NCBI GenBank assembly: GCA_002428405.1 | Contig: DIWD01000007.1 | Coordinates: 1 to 17,113, forward strand | Length of the DNA stretch: 17,113 bases | Reading direction: 5' to 3' | DNA from: a bacterium UBA6115 | Lineage (GTDB): Bacteria > Bacillota_A > Clostridia > Christensenellales > Aristaeellaceae | Shown here: positions 6,118 through 12,295 of the stretch, in pieces | How the letters are laid out: every line of letters begins with the position of its first letter | Numbering within the stretch: position 1 is the stretch's first letter | Program-made: the position numbers and the translations under genes | Notes under the pieces: model-generated | What the model was told of the DNA's origin: nothing | Databases searched by the model: none | What the model saw: only the letters and a program-made list of their open reading frames with translations

Positions 6118-6623
6118 TTGCTTCCTTCCTCTTCCTTTTTCCATATGGCAGCATCGCATGATTCCTCAATCAAAAACCGGCATTCCCTGGAACCCCCCAA
6201 AATTGTGCGCAGTTTTGTGATCGTGAAACGGCGTTTGGGCATCAGCGTCCGCATCACATACGCCACGCTGCCCCGGGAGCATTCGCACAGCATATCCGAA
6301 TCGGTAAAGCCCGATGTGTAAAGGTCGCAAAGGCAGGAATGGAACACGATTTCGTATACGCTTCCAGGGGTGACGACCGCGCCCGAAACGCCTTTGATCT
6401 CATGCAGACGGCTGAAGAACCTGTCAGGATCCCCGTCCGAAGCAAGGAACAGTTTCCGGTATTCTTCCAGGATGCCTGTCTGCGCGCAGCGCTCGCCGCA
6501 CCGGGAGAGCAGGCCCGCCTGCTCCTCCTGGGGCAGCAGGGAGGCGCTGTCCAGGAGCCAGGCGAGCCAGTCCTTTATAAAATCAGTCAATGCGCATCCT
6601 GCCTCTCGTGTCTTTTCACTCAA
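6114..6623 (-). CDS. Cysteine-rich protein of unknown function (DUF6144/V4R-like pattern)
   Basis: A 169-aa soluble protein with nine cysteines in a patterned layout: C42-x3-C46 ('RCGERCA'), C97-x-C99, C113-x-C115 ('CECSRGSV') and C148 ('RECRFLIE'). I recall clostridial proteins with the same order (CGxxCA ... CxCSRGxV ... GxxxCxF), sometimes labelled DUF6144 and reminiscent of V4R domains, but I am not certain of the label. Metal or Fe-S binding is inferred from the cysteines. The annotated start is TTG at 6623 without a good ribosome site; a TTG at 6590 with GGCAGGA upstream would give an N-terminus MTDFIKDWLAW and may be the real one. It overlaps the VIT1 gene by four bases, so the two proteins are likely made together, suggesting a role in iron handling. 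Confidence 0.65.
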   Translation of the reverse strand: MSEKTREAGCALTDFIKDWLAWLLDSASLLPQEEQAGLLSRCGERCAQTGILEEYRKLFLASDGDPDRFFSRLHEIKGVSGAVVTPGSVYEIVFHSCLCDLYTSGFTDSDMLCECSRGSVAYVMRTLMPKRRFTITKLRTILGGSRECRFLIEESCDAAIWKKEEEGSK

Positions 6624-6702
6624 GCAAGGGAACCGCTGCAGCGTTGATCATGGTATCGCTGAACGCCCAACTGGAAACGCGGTCGATCCTGGATGCTGTG
6701 CC

Positions 6703-7773
6703 CTAAACCTCCGTCGTCCATTTATACCTGTCCGCAAGGCGGCCATACTGGATGCCGGTCAGCTCGTCATACAGCCGCCGGCTCAGGGGGCCGATGCCGC
6801 CGTCCCCGATGGTGAGCACCGTGTCCTTGTAGCGCATCCTGCCGACCGGGCTGATGACCGCCGCCGTGCCGGTGCCGAACACCTCCTCCACCTCTCCCCG
6901 GCGCCAGCATTCCAACAGTTCATCAATGGGGATGGGCCGTTCCTCTGCCGGGATGCCCCAATCGCGGCACAGCGTGATGACCGAGTCGCGGGTCACGCCG
7001 GCCAGGATGCTGCCGCAGGAGAGACCCGGCGTGACCGCCCGGCCCGCGATTTTGAAAAAGATGTTCATGGCACCGACTTCCTCGATATAGCGCCTGTGTA
7101 CGCTGTCCAGCCACAGCGCTTGGGCGTACCCGGCGCTGTGCGCCTTCACCTGCCCCGCCAGGCTGCAGGCATAGTTGCCGCCCGCCTTCAGGTAGCCCAT
7201 GCCGCCTGGTGCCGCGCGCACATAATCATCCTCGACCCAGATGCCCACCGGCGTAAGGCCGCCTTCATAATAAGAGCCGCTGGGCGAGAGGATGATGACA
7301 AACAGGTAGGTCTTGCTTGGCGCGACGCCCAGCACGCCGTCGGTTGCGATGACAAAAGGGCGGATGTACAGCGAACTGCCCTCCTGCTCAGGCACCCAGT
7401 CTTTCTCCAGTCGCACAAGGGCGTTAAGGGCCTGCAGGAAGTCCTCCTCGGGCAAATCCGGTATGCAAAGGCGCGCGCAGGTGGAGCGCATGCGCCGGGC
7501 ATTCATTTCCGGCCTGAACAGCAGCGTGCGCCCTTCCGGCGCGCGGTAGGCCTTCAGGCCCTCGAACATCTCCTGCGCGTAATGGAATACCATCGCGGCG
7601 GGGGAAAGGGAAAGGTTGTCGAAAGGGACGATGCGCGCGCCGTGCCAGCCTTCTCCCTGCGTATAATTCAACAGGAACATGTGGTCGGTAAAAATTCTGC
7701 CAAACCGCAGGGCCTCGTCCCTGCCAGGCTTTTTTGATGGATTTTTGGTCCTTGTTGTGCTGATGTCAAGCAT
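6703..7773 (-). CDS. ilvE: Branched-chain amino acid aminotransferase
   Basis: A 356-aa cytosolic PLP enzyme of fold type IV that transfers the amino group between glutamate and 2-oxo acids, the last step of Val, Leu and Ile synthesis. It matches the BCAT2-like (eukaryote/Gram-positive) form: 'FGRIFTDHMFLLNYTQGEGW' (24-43), 'QEMFEGLKAYR' (67-77), 'LYIRPFVIATD' (135-145), PLP lysine in 'YLKAGGNYA' (Lys196), 'EEVGAMNIFF' (231-240) and 'VFGTGTAAVISPVG' near the end. The length is normal (about 340-360 aa). GGAGG at 7786-7790 lies 12 bases before the ATG, slightly long. A TATAAT at 7808-7813 gives it its own promoter. No other branched-chain biosynthesis gene is near, and I saw no T-box in the leader. 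Confidence 0.93.
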   Translation of the reverse strand: MLDISTTRTKNPSKKPGRDEALRFGRIFTDHMFLLNYTQGEGWHGARIVPFDNLSLSPAAMVFHYAQEMFEGLKAYRAPEGRTLLFRPEMNARRMRSTCARLCIPDLPEEDFLQALNALVRLEKDWVPEQEGSSLYIRPFVIATDGVLGVAPSKTYLFVIILSPSGSYYEGGLTPVGIWVEDDYVRAAPGGMGYLKAGGNYACSLAGQVKAHSAGYAQALWLDSVHRRYIEEVGAMNIFFKIAGRAVTPGLSCGSILAGVTRDSVITLCRDWGIPAEERPIPIDELLECWRRGEVEEVFGTGTAAVISPVGRMRYKDTVLTIGDGGIGPLSRRLYDELTGIQYGRLADRYKWTTEV

Positions 7774-7807
7774 GCCGGCCCGATGCCTCCAATCATTTGA
7801 TACCAGT

Positions 7808-7837
7808 ATTATAGCCTGTTGCTGAAAGCGGCAGGAA
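7808..7837 (-). promoter_or_regulatory. Probable ilvE promoter
   Basis: Reading the - strand, TTCCTG (7837-7832) is followed after 18 bases by a perfect TATAAT (7813-7808). The -35 is weak. The start would lie about 30 bases before the ilvE ATG. Confidence 0.5.
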
Positions 7838-7880
7838 GCCTCCCGCTGTATTGCCTGTGTTTATCCGGCTGGTACGAACC

Positions 7881-7970
7881 AAAAAATCCTGCCAAGCCCC
7901 TGACCCATGACAACCCTGCCTGACAAATAAAAGGAGAATCAGCGGGATGATCATGGGCCAGGGGTCTTGG
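7881..7970 (-). terminator. Long imperfect hairpin with U-tract downstream of LRR gene
   Basis: On the - strand, the arm at 7970-7951 pairs with 7910-7892 (19-20 bp; one mismatch and one bulge), enclosing about 40 bases. Five bases later comes a run of six T's (7886-7881). It lies ~30 bases past the LRR stop, so termination of that gene is the simplest reading, but the stem and loop are longer than in usual terminators. Confidence 0.55.
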
Positions 7971-8001
7971 GGCGACAAGGTGCAATGATTCGGGATCCCC
8001 C

Positions 8002-11000
8002 TTATTTCATCTCAAAATCCTTCTCCAGCAGTTGTGGGTAGATGCCGGAAATGGGGGAGTAATCCTTGATTTTGTTGTTGTTCAGGTTCAGCAAAGTCAG
8101 ATCCTTCAGATCCGCCAGCGCGCTGATGTTCGTCAGCTTGTTATCGTTCAGGTACAGCTCGGTCAGGTTGAAAAGCCCGGCCAACGCGTCAATTTTCGTC
8201 AGCTTGTTGCCCCCGATGTTCAGGCTGTTCAGGTTCACAAGATCCTTGAGCGGAGTGACGCTTGTGATCTGGTTGCCAAACGCTTTGAGGTACTCAAGCC
8301 TTGTCAATCCGGAGAGCTTCTTGATGTCCTTGATTTTGTTCCAGCTGATGTCAAGGCGTTTCAGGTTGATAAAGTGTTCGATTCCGCTGAGATCGGCGAT
8401 CTGCGACCCCTTGGGGAACTTCTCCTGATACTCGTTGCCCAGGTACAATTCTTCCACCATCGCCGCGTCCCCGGCGGTGATTTTGCCTTCCGGCTTGCCG
8501 ATGGCCTCGCGCACCTTCTTCTCCATCACCTTGTCGGGGATCTTGATGGTTTTCCCGGGGTCTTTTGGCTGGGCAAGCGGCTCGGCAGGCATGCCGGGCT
8601 CAAAGTCCTTCTCCATCAAGCTCCCGAAGATGCCTTCAAACCCGCTCGTGTCCCCGGCCGGGTTATTGCCGATAAACAGTGCGCTCAGCCTGTCCAGGCC
8701 GAACAGCGGACTGAAATCCATGATCTGGTTGTTCACCAGGTCCAGCCGCTCCAGCCTTGTAAGATTCTTCAGCGGAGAGACGTCCGTTATCCTGTTGCCC
8801 TTCAGTTCCAATACAGCAAGCTGCTGAAGGCCGCCCAGGGGGGTAACTTCTTCCACAGCGGAATCAAAGATACTCAGCACGCGGAGCTTGGACAGGCCGG
8901 CCAGCGGGGTCAGATCGCTGACCCGGGAGCCGATGATGAAAAGCCCATCCAGGTTCAGGCAATGCTTCAGCGCGGTGATGTCACTCACCTGCCCCCACAT
9001 GCCGTCCGTGCTGCCCGCGATTTTTCCGATCCTGCTCAGGTCCATTTGGGTCAGGGGCCGGTCAAAAATACCCGTTGCTTCGCGCAGGACGCCCTCCAGG
9101 GCGGCGTCGGATATCACGACGGGCTCCTCCGGCTTTTCCGGCATGAGCGGAACCACCACGTCAAAAACCTGCCCGTACTCGAAATCCTTTTCCTGAAGCT
9201 GGGGATATAGTTTCTCTATCGGCGAATAGTCCCGGATCGGGTTGTTGGCCAGGTTCAGCAGGACAAGATTGGTCATCCCTGCAAGAGGAGCAAGGTCGGT
9301 GATGTAGTTGCCCGACAGATAGAGCTTGTACATATTTGTCATTCCGGCCAGAGGACTGATATCCTCAACCCCGCACCCGTCCGCGTACAGATGGTCTATG
9401 TTGGTCAATCCGGCCAAGGGTGCGAAGTCATAAAACGGAAGGCCCCCGATATGCAGCGAGTGCAGATGCGTGAGGCTGGACAGGGGGTTGAAGTCCCGGA
9501 TGCCGTTCCCGAACAGGGTCAGGCTCACCAGGCGGTTCAGGCCCGCCAGCGGGCTGATATCATTGACGGCATTACTGCCCAGCTCCAGGTTTGTCAGTTC
9601 CGAAAGCCCGGAAAGGGGGCTGATATCACTGATGGCATTGAACGAGGCGATGAGTTCGCGCAGGTTGATGAACGCTTCGATTCCCGTCAGATCCCTGACC
9701 AGAACCTCCTGGGGGATCTGCGGCTGCCATTGGTTTTGAATGTCAAGCCGGGTGATTTTTGCCGCTTCCCCCGCGGTGATGTCCCCTTCCGGGATGTTCA
9801 TCGCCCTCCGGACCTTCATCTCCATCACCGGGTCGGGGAAGGTGATGACCGCGTCCGGGTTTTCCGGTTGTGTGATTTCAATGTATTCGAAATTCCTGCC
9901 CAGCAGGTTTGGATAGATCTCCTTGATGGGCGAATAGTCCTCAATCAGGTTCCCCTGCAGGTAGAGCTCCTTAAGCGGCAGGCCCGCGAGCGGCGTCAGG
10001 TCCGTCACCATATTCCAGCTCAGGTCCACTGCTTCAAGCGTCGGGATTTGCGCCAGCAGGCTGATATCGCTCAGTTCGCCGCCATTGGACACGAACTCTC
10101 TCAGCTTATGCAGCGCGGGTAAACCGGCGGGAAGGTTTCGCAGGCCGTCGATGCGAAGCGATTCCAGATCGGGCATATTGGCGACAAACTCCGCGTCCTT
10201 CATACCGCCGTTGATTCCAAGCCACACCATCCGGGTGAGCCCGGCGAGCGGCTCCAGGCTGAGCGGGGGTTCGCCCGATATCCACAGCGCCTTGAGTTTT
10301 TCAAGCCCCGCCAGCGCGGAGATATCTGCGACGGCGCTGTTGTTGAGCGAAAGGGTTTCGAGATTGACAAAGTATTTCAGCGCTGAGATATCATGGACGC
10401 GGCTTTCCTCGGGCGCGTTCTGGTCCGTATCGGCGTTCAGGTCCCGCAGCACCGCCGCGTCGCCCGCCGTAACGTCGCGGTCGTGGATATTCAGCGTGTC
10501 CCGCACCTTCTGCTCCAGGACGGGATCGCCGAACCGGATGACCTCGGCTTTATCAAACGGCGTGGTCAGCACCTCGAAATCGCACTCTTTCAGCCCCGGG
10601 AAGATCGCCTCAAGCGGCGAATAGTCTTCGGTTGCGTTGCAGCGGACGTACAGGTACTGCAGGTTCGTAAGATTTTGAATTGGGCTGAAATCAGTGATCC
10701 GGTTGTCGTTGAGCATGAGATTGTTCAGGGTTTCGATCGGGGCCAGCGCGGAGATATCGGTGATGCCGTTGGCCCAGACTGCCAGGACTTCCAACGGAAG
10801 CTTGCTCAGCGGGCTCAGGTCGGTGACGCGGTTGCCGCCCAGATCGAGCATTTTTAAATTCAATATGTTTTCCAGTACGCCGATATCTGCTATCTCATGG
10901 CCGATCAGGGAGAGGTGGCTCAGGTTTACGAAAGGCGCGAGGCTGGAGATATCCCGTATCGCCGGATCTCCCTCGGCTTCGCGGTTCATAAACAGATCGA

Positions 11001-11169
11001 TCACCGTTTCGGCCTCCGCCGCAGTGATATCGCCCTCCGGTTTACCCATCTGTTCGCGGATCATCATTTCCAGCACCGGGTCGGAGAAAGTGACCGCGCC
11101 TGGCGCTTCAGCCAGCGCGCAGGTGGAAAACAGCAGCAGAGTCAAGATCAGGGACATCATTCTCTTCAT
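8002..11169 (-). CDS. Secreted modular leucine-rich-repeat protein (internalin-like)
   Basis: A 1055-aa exported protein. Residues 1-20 form a signal peptide (MKRM, a hydrophobic core, cleavage after 'ALA'). The rest is five repeated modules: about 25-198, 209-428, 440-664, 685-856 and 875-1053. Each starts with a ~35-residue helical cap ('DPVMEMKVRRAMNIPEGDIT' type, followed by 'AGEAA'), continues with four to eight 22-residue LRRs of the SDS22/internalin type ('LTNLxxLxLxxNxITDxSPLAG'), and ends with a variant of 'IYPQLLEKDFE'. Asp/Glu-rich linkers join modules. No LPxTG, SLH or other wall anchor is present; it ends 'LLEKDFEMK'. Such proteins commonly bind other proteins outside the cell; no partner is indicated. 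The start is set by AAGGAG nine bases upstream. It has its own strong promoter, so it is monocistronic. Confidence 0.9.
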   Translation of the reverse strand: MKRMMSLILTLLLFSTCALAEAPGAVTFSDPVLEMMIREQMGKPEGDITAAEAETVIDLFMNREAEGDPAIRDISSLAPFVNLSHLSLIGHEIADIGVLENILNLKMLDLGGNRVTDLSPLSKLPLEVLAVWANGITDISALAPIETLNNLMLNDNRITDFSPIQNLTNLQYLYVRCNATEDYSPLEAIFPGLKECDFEVLTTPFDKAEVIRFGDPVLEQKVRDTLNIHDRDVTAGDAAVLRDLNADTDQNAPEESRVHDISALKYFVNLETLSLNNSAVADISALAGLEKLKALWISGEPPLSLEPLAGLTRMVWLGINGGMKDAEFVANMPDLESLRIDGLRNLPAGLPALHKLREFVSNGGELSDISLLAQIPTLEAVDLSWNMVTDLTPLAGLPLKELYLQGNLIEDYSPIKEIYPNLLGRNFEYIEITQPENPDAVITFPDPVMEMKVRRAMNIPEGDITAGEAAKITRLDIQNQWQPQIPQEVLVRDLTGIEAFINLRELIASFNAISDISPLSGLSELTNLELGSNAVNDISPLAGLNRLVSLTLFGNGIRDFNPLSSLTHLHSLHIGGLPFYDFAPLAGLTNIDHLYADGCGVEDISPLAGMTNMYKLYLSGNYITDLAPLAGMTNLVLLNLANNPIRDYSPIEKLYPQLQEKDFEYGQVFDVVVPLMPEKPEEPVVISDAALEGVLREATGIFDRPLTQMDLSRIGKIAGSTDGMWGQVSDITALKHCLNLDGLFIIGSRVSDLTPLAGLSKLRVLSIFDSAVEEVTPLGGLQQLAVLELKGNRITDVSPLKNLTRLERLDLVNNQIMDFSPLFGLDRLSALFIGNNPAGDTSGFEGIFGSLMEKDFEPGMPAEPLAQPKDPGKTIKIPDKVMEKKVREAIGKPEGKITAGDAAMVEELYLGNEYQEKFPKGSQIADLSGIEHFINLKRLDISWNKIKDIKKLSGLTRLEYLKAFGNQITSVTPLKDLVNLNSLNIGGNKLTKIDALAGLFNLTELYLNDNKLTNISALADLKDLTLLNLNNNKIKDYSPISGIYPQLLEKDFEMK

Positions 11170-11218
11170 AAAGGCCGCTCCTTATTCTTTTCTTTTGTTT
11201 GTTTCATGCCGATTCGCG

Positions 11219-11232
11219 CTCTGTGATCAGAG
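11219..11232 (-). repeat. Small inverted repeat in LRR gene leader
   Basis: CTCTG-TGAT-CAGAG, five-base arms around four bases, lies between the LRR promoter and its ATG, about 30 bases downstream of the -10. It could be an operator or a small hairpin. Its short size makes chance a fair alternative. Confidence 0.3.
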
Positions 11233-11263
11233 CCGGCTGATGATTCTGGCTAAATCCATGCAT

Positions 11264-11292
11264 GGTATACCGCTGAAATGCGATTTTGTCAA
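11264..11292 (-). promoter_or_regulatory. Promoter of the LRR gene
   Basis: On the - strand a perfect TTGACA (11292-11287) is followed after exactly 17 bases by TATACC (11269-11264). It leaves an AT-rich leader of about 90 bases before the ATG at 11169. Confidence 0.75.
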
Positions 11293-11323
11293 CTGTATCC
11301 TTGTGTTTTGATGAATCGGGAAG

Positions 11324-11338
11324 AAGGCGGACCGCCTT
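11324..11338 (-). terminator. Possible weak hairpin after Cdd1-like gene
   Basis: AAGGCG and CGCCTT form a short inverted repeat around GAC/GTC just past the stop of the HhH gene on the - strand. It is followed by a pyrimidine stretch (CTTCCC) rather than a proper U run, so termination would be weak. Confidence 0.3.
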
Positions 11339-11346
11339 GCGCCGTG

Positions 11347-11601
11347 TCAGCGCCCGTCCTTCCAGTACCACCACTTCAGCTTTTCCGGTTCCTTATGCTC
11401 CGTGCTTGCAAAATAGACCGCGAGCCGGTAGACATACAGCACGCAGGGATCCAGCCGGCAGCCGCAGCGCGCGCAGTCAACGGCGTACATCGCTTCCGGG
11501 TCCGCGTTTTTCAGCGACGCGACGGAGGGATACCCCAGGGCGATCAGGCTCTGCTCGGTTTTGGGGCCGACGCCGGGGATGCGCCGCAAATCAGTTTTCA
11601 T
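11347..11601 (-). CDS. Helix-hairpin-helix protein, Cdd1 / 'pathogenicity locus' family
   Basis: An 84-aa protein matching the Cdd1 family along its full length. Residues 5-27 form a helix-hairpin-helix ('LRRIPGVGPKTEQSLIALGY'), a non-sequence-specific nucleic-acid-binding motif. The second half has the family's conserved 'CVLYVYRLAVYFAS' (53-66) and 'LKWWYWKD' (75-82). Cysteines at 43, 46, 48 and 53 could bind metal. The family name comes from an ORF near the Clostridioides difficile pathogenicity locus; its function is unknown. Its ATG shares one base with the TAA of the upstream DUF3795 gene (TAATG), so it is probably translated by re-initiation in a two-gene operon. Confidence 0.82.
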   Translation of the reverse strand: MKTDLRRIPGVGPKTEQSLIALGYPSVASLKNADPEAMYAVDCARCGCRLDPCVLYVYRLAVYFASTEHKEPEKLKWWYWKDGR

Positions 11602-11879
11602 TAGCGCGGCCCTCTCAATGCCCTTAGCCTTTGCTGAAGGGACGCCTCAAACGCTTCGTCGCTCAGCGAAGGATCCCTCATGGTCAGCCATATGCCGCAG
11701 GGCAGCTCCGGGCAAGCCCCGCAATCCGCAAATCCCTTTTTCTGCGCGCAGGCAAACAGGGGGCAGATCTTGTCTTCCAGATACGCCGTCCAGAACGGCT
11801 TTCCTCTTTCGGCGTCACACCCCTTGCACTCCCTGTTTTTCGAGGGGCACTCCGCGCAGTTCAATCCGCATGCGTTCAC
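11601..11879 (-). CDS. DUF3795 cysteine-rich protein
   Basis: A 92-aa protein of the DUF3795 family, with ten cysteines: 'ACGLNCAECP' (3-12), C18-x2-C21, 'ICPLFACAQ' (38-46), 'CGACPELPC' (53-61). The four-helix remainder ends 'LRALRG'. The pattern suggests a zinc or iron-sulfur protein; the family's function is not known. The start is GTG at 11879 because AAGGAGGG lies five bases upstream and the preceding residues in the open frame are unrelated to the family. It heads a coupled two-gene operon with the Cdd1-like gene. Confidence 0.82.
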   Translation of the reverse strand: MNACGLNCAECPSKNRECKGCDAERGKPFWTAYLEDKICPLFACAQKKGFADCGACPELPCGIWLTMRDPSLSDEAFEASLQQRLRALRGPR

Positions 11880-11958
11880 GGTTCCCTCCTTTCCGCCTTC
11901 CTCTTCGGATGGCCCTGACCGCATAGCAGTCACCCGTTTTCTCTTTGCTTCTGCCGGG

Positions 11959-11987
11959 ATTATCCGCCGCGGTGAACTTCCTGTCAA
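11959..11987 (-). promoter_or_regulatory. Strong promoter for the DUF3795-Cdd1 operon
   Basis: On the - strand, TTGACA (11987-11982) is separated by 17 bases from GATAAT (11964-11959), five of six bases matching the -10 consensus. It lies about 80 bases before the GTG start. Confidence 0.75.
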
Positions 11988-12014
11988 TCAAAAAAGGACA
12001 ATGGAACAGAGTGT

Positions 12015-12046
12015 CGACAAAGTGTCTGCGGACACTTTGTCGTTTT
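12015..12046 (+). repeat. Perfect 12-bp hairpin with T4
   Basis: CGACAAAGTGTC, TGCG loop, GACACTTTGTCG, then TTTT. It would look like a terminator for rightward transcription, yet no gene reads rightward into it, since the left neighbour runs leftward. Confidence 0.8.
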
Positions 12047-12058
12047 GGAAGAACGGGC

Positions 12059-12096
12059 ATTTTCACTTGGTCGCTGCGCTCCCGGTCAGTGAAAAT
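12059..12096. repeat. 9-bp inverted repeat with 20-base loop
   Basis: ATTTTCACT (12059-12067) and AGTGAAAAT (12088-12096) pair perfectly around a GC-rich loop. It is the middle member of the hairpin cluster. Confidence 0.65.
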
Positions 12097-12162
12097 ACAA
12101 GGAATGAAACCCTTCGCAATTCTCCCCGCCCGCCCGGCAAAGCCGAATGAAACGATGACAGT

Positions 12163-12181
12163 CAGAGGGCTGTGCCCTCTG
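12163..12181. repeat. 8-bp GC-rich hairpin
   Basis: CAGAGGGC, TGT loop, GCCCTCTG. There is no T run on either side, so it is not a classical terminator. It closes the hairpin cluster. Confidence 0.7.
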
Positions 12182-12241
12182 AAACTCCCCTGGATATGGT
12201 ATATCAACAGTCTCAGGAATGTGGCTTTTGCCGCACTGATT

Positions 12242-12250
12242 TGGTATATT
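12242..12250 (+). promoter_or_regulatory. Probable extended -10 promoter for the DMT transporter
   Basis: TGGTATATT fits the extended -10 pattern TGnTATAAT with one change. A poor -35 candidate (TGGCTT, 12222-12227) lies 17 bases before. A second TGGTATAT copy lies 45 bases upstream. Confidence 0.45.
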
Positions 12251-12295
12251 TGCTTTCATACAGGCGAGGACTGGCGAGACGCGGGGAAGGAATGG

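Larger units (their letters stand above)
11988..12295. other. Divergent intergenic region carrying a hairpin cluster
   Basis: About 300 bases between the DUF3795 promoter and the transporter start. I find no gene with coding character. It holds three inverted repeats (listed separately) between 12015 and 12181, then two copies of TGGTATAT (12197-12204 and 12242-12249). One frame is open from 11945 into the transporter, but it lacks ribosome sites and family resemblance. The hairpins may belong to a small mobile or repeated element, or to a noncoding RNA. Confidence 0.5.

Noticed and set aside
6624..6702. Promoter for the Cys-rich/VIT1 gene pair
   Set aside because: Candidate -10 sequences on the - strand had no -35 at suitable spacing; transcription from ilvE cannot be excluded.
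6370..7737. 455-aa frame on the + strand opposite ilvE
   Set aside because: The - strand carries all class IV aminotransferase motifs; the + frame is Arg/Ala/Gln-rich without family resemblance.
7774..8001. T-box or other amino-acid riboswitch in front of ilvE
   Set aside because: I looked for the AGGGTGGTACCGCG-type T-box sequence on the - strand and found none; the only strong structure is the long hairpin.
8032..10857. Several long + strand frames opposite the LRR gene
   Set aside because: Their repeats (e.g. 'VQVQ', 'QADI') are reverse readings of the LRR codons, not a protein of their own.
8002..11169. LRR repeats as a DNA-level tandem array or CRISPR
   Set aside because: Repetition is at protein level with divergent codons; there are no identical direct repeats with even spacers.
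11945..12295. Upstream extension of the transporter frame
   Set aside because: It runs through the hairpin cluster, has no ribosome site, and family members start at 'MNRKKQAAILLAV'.
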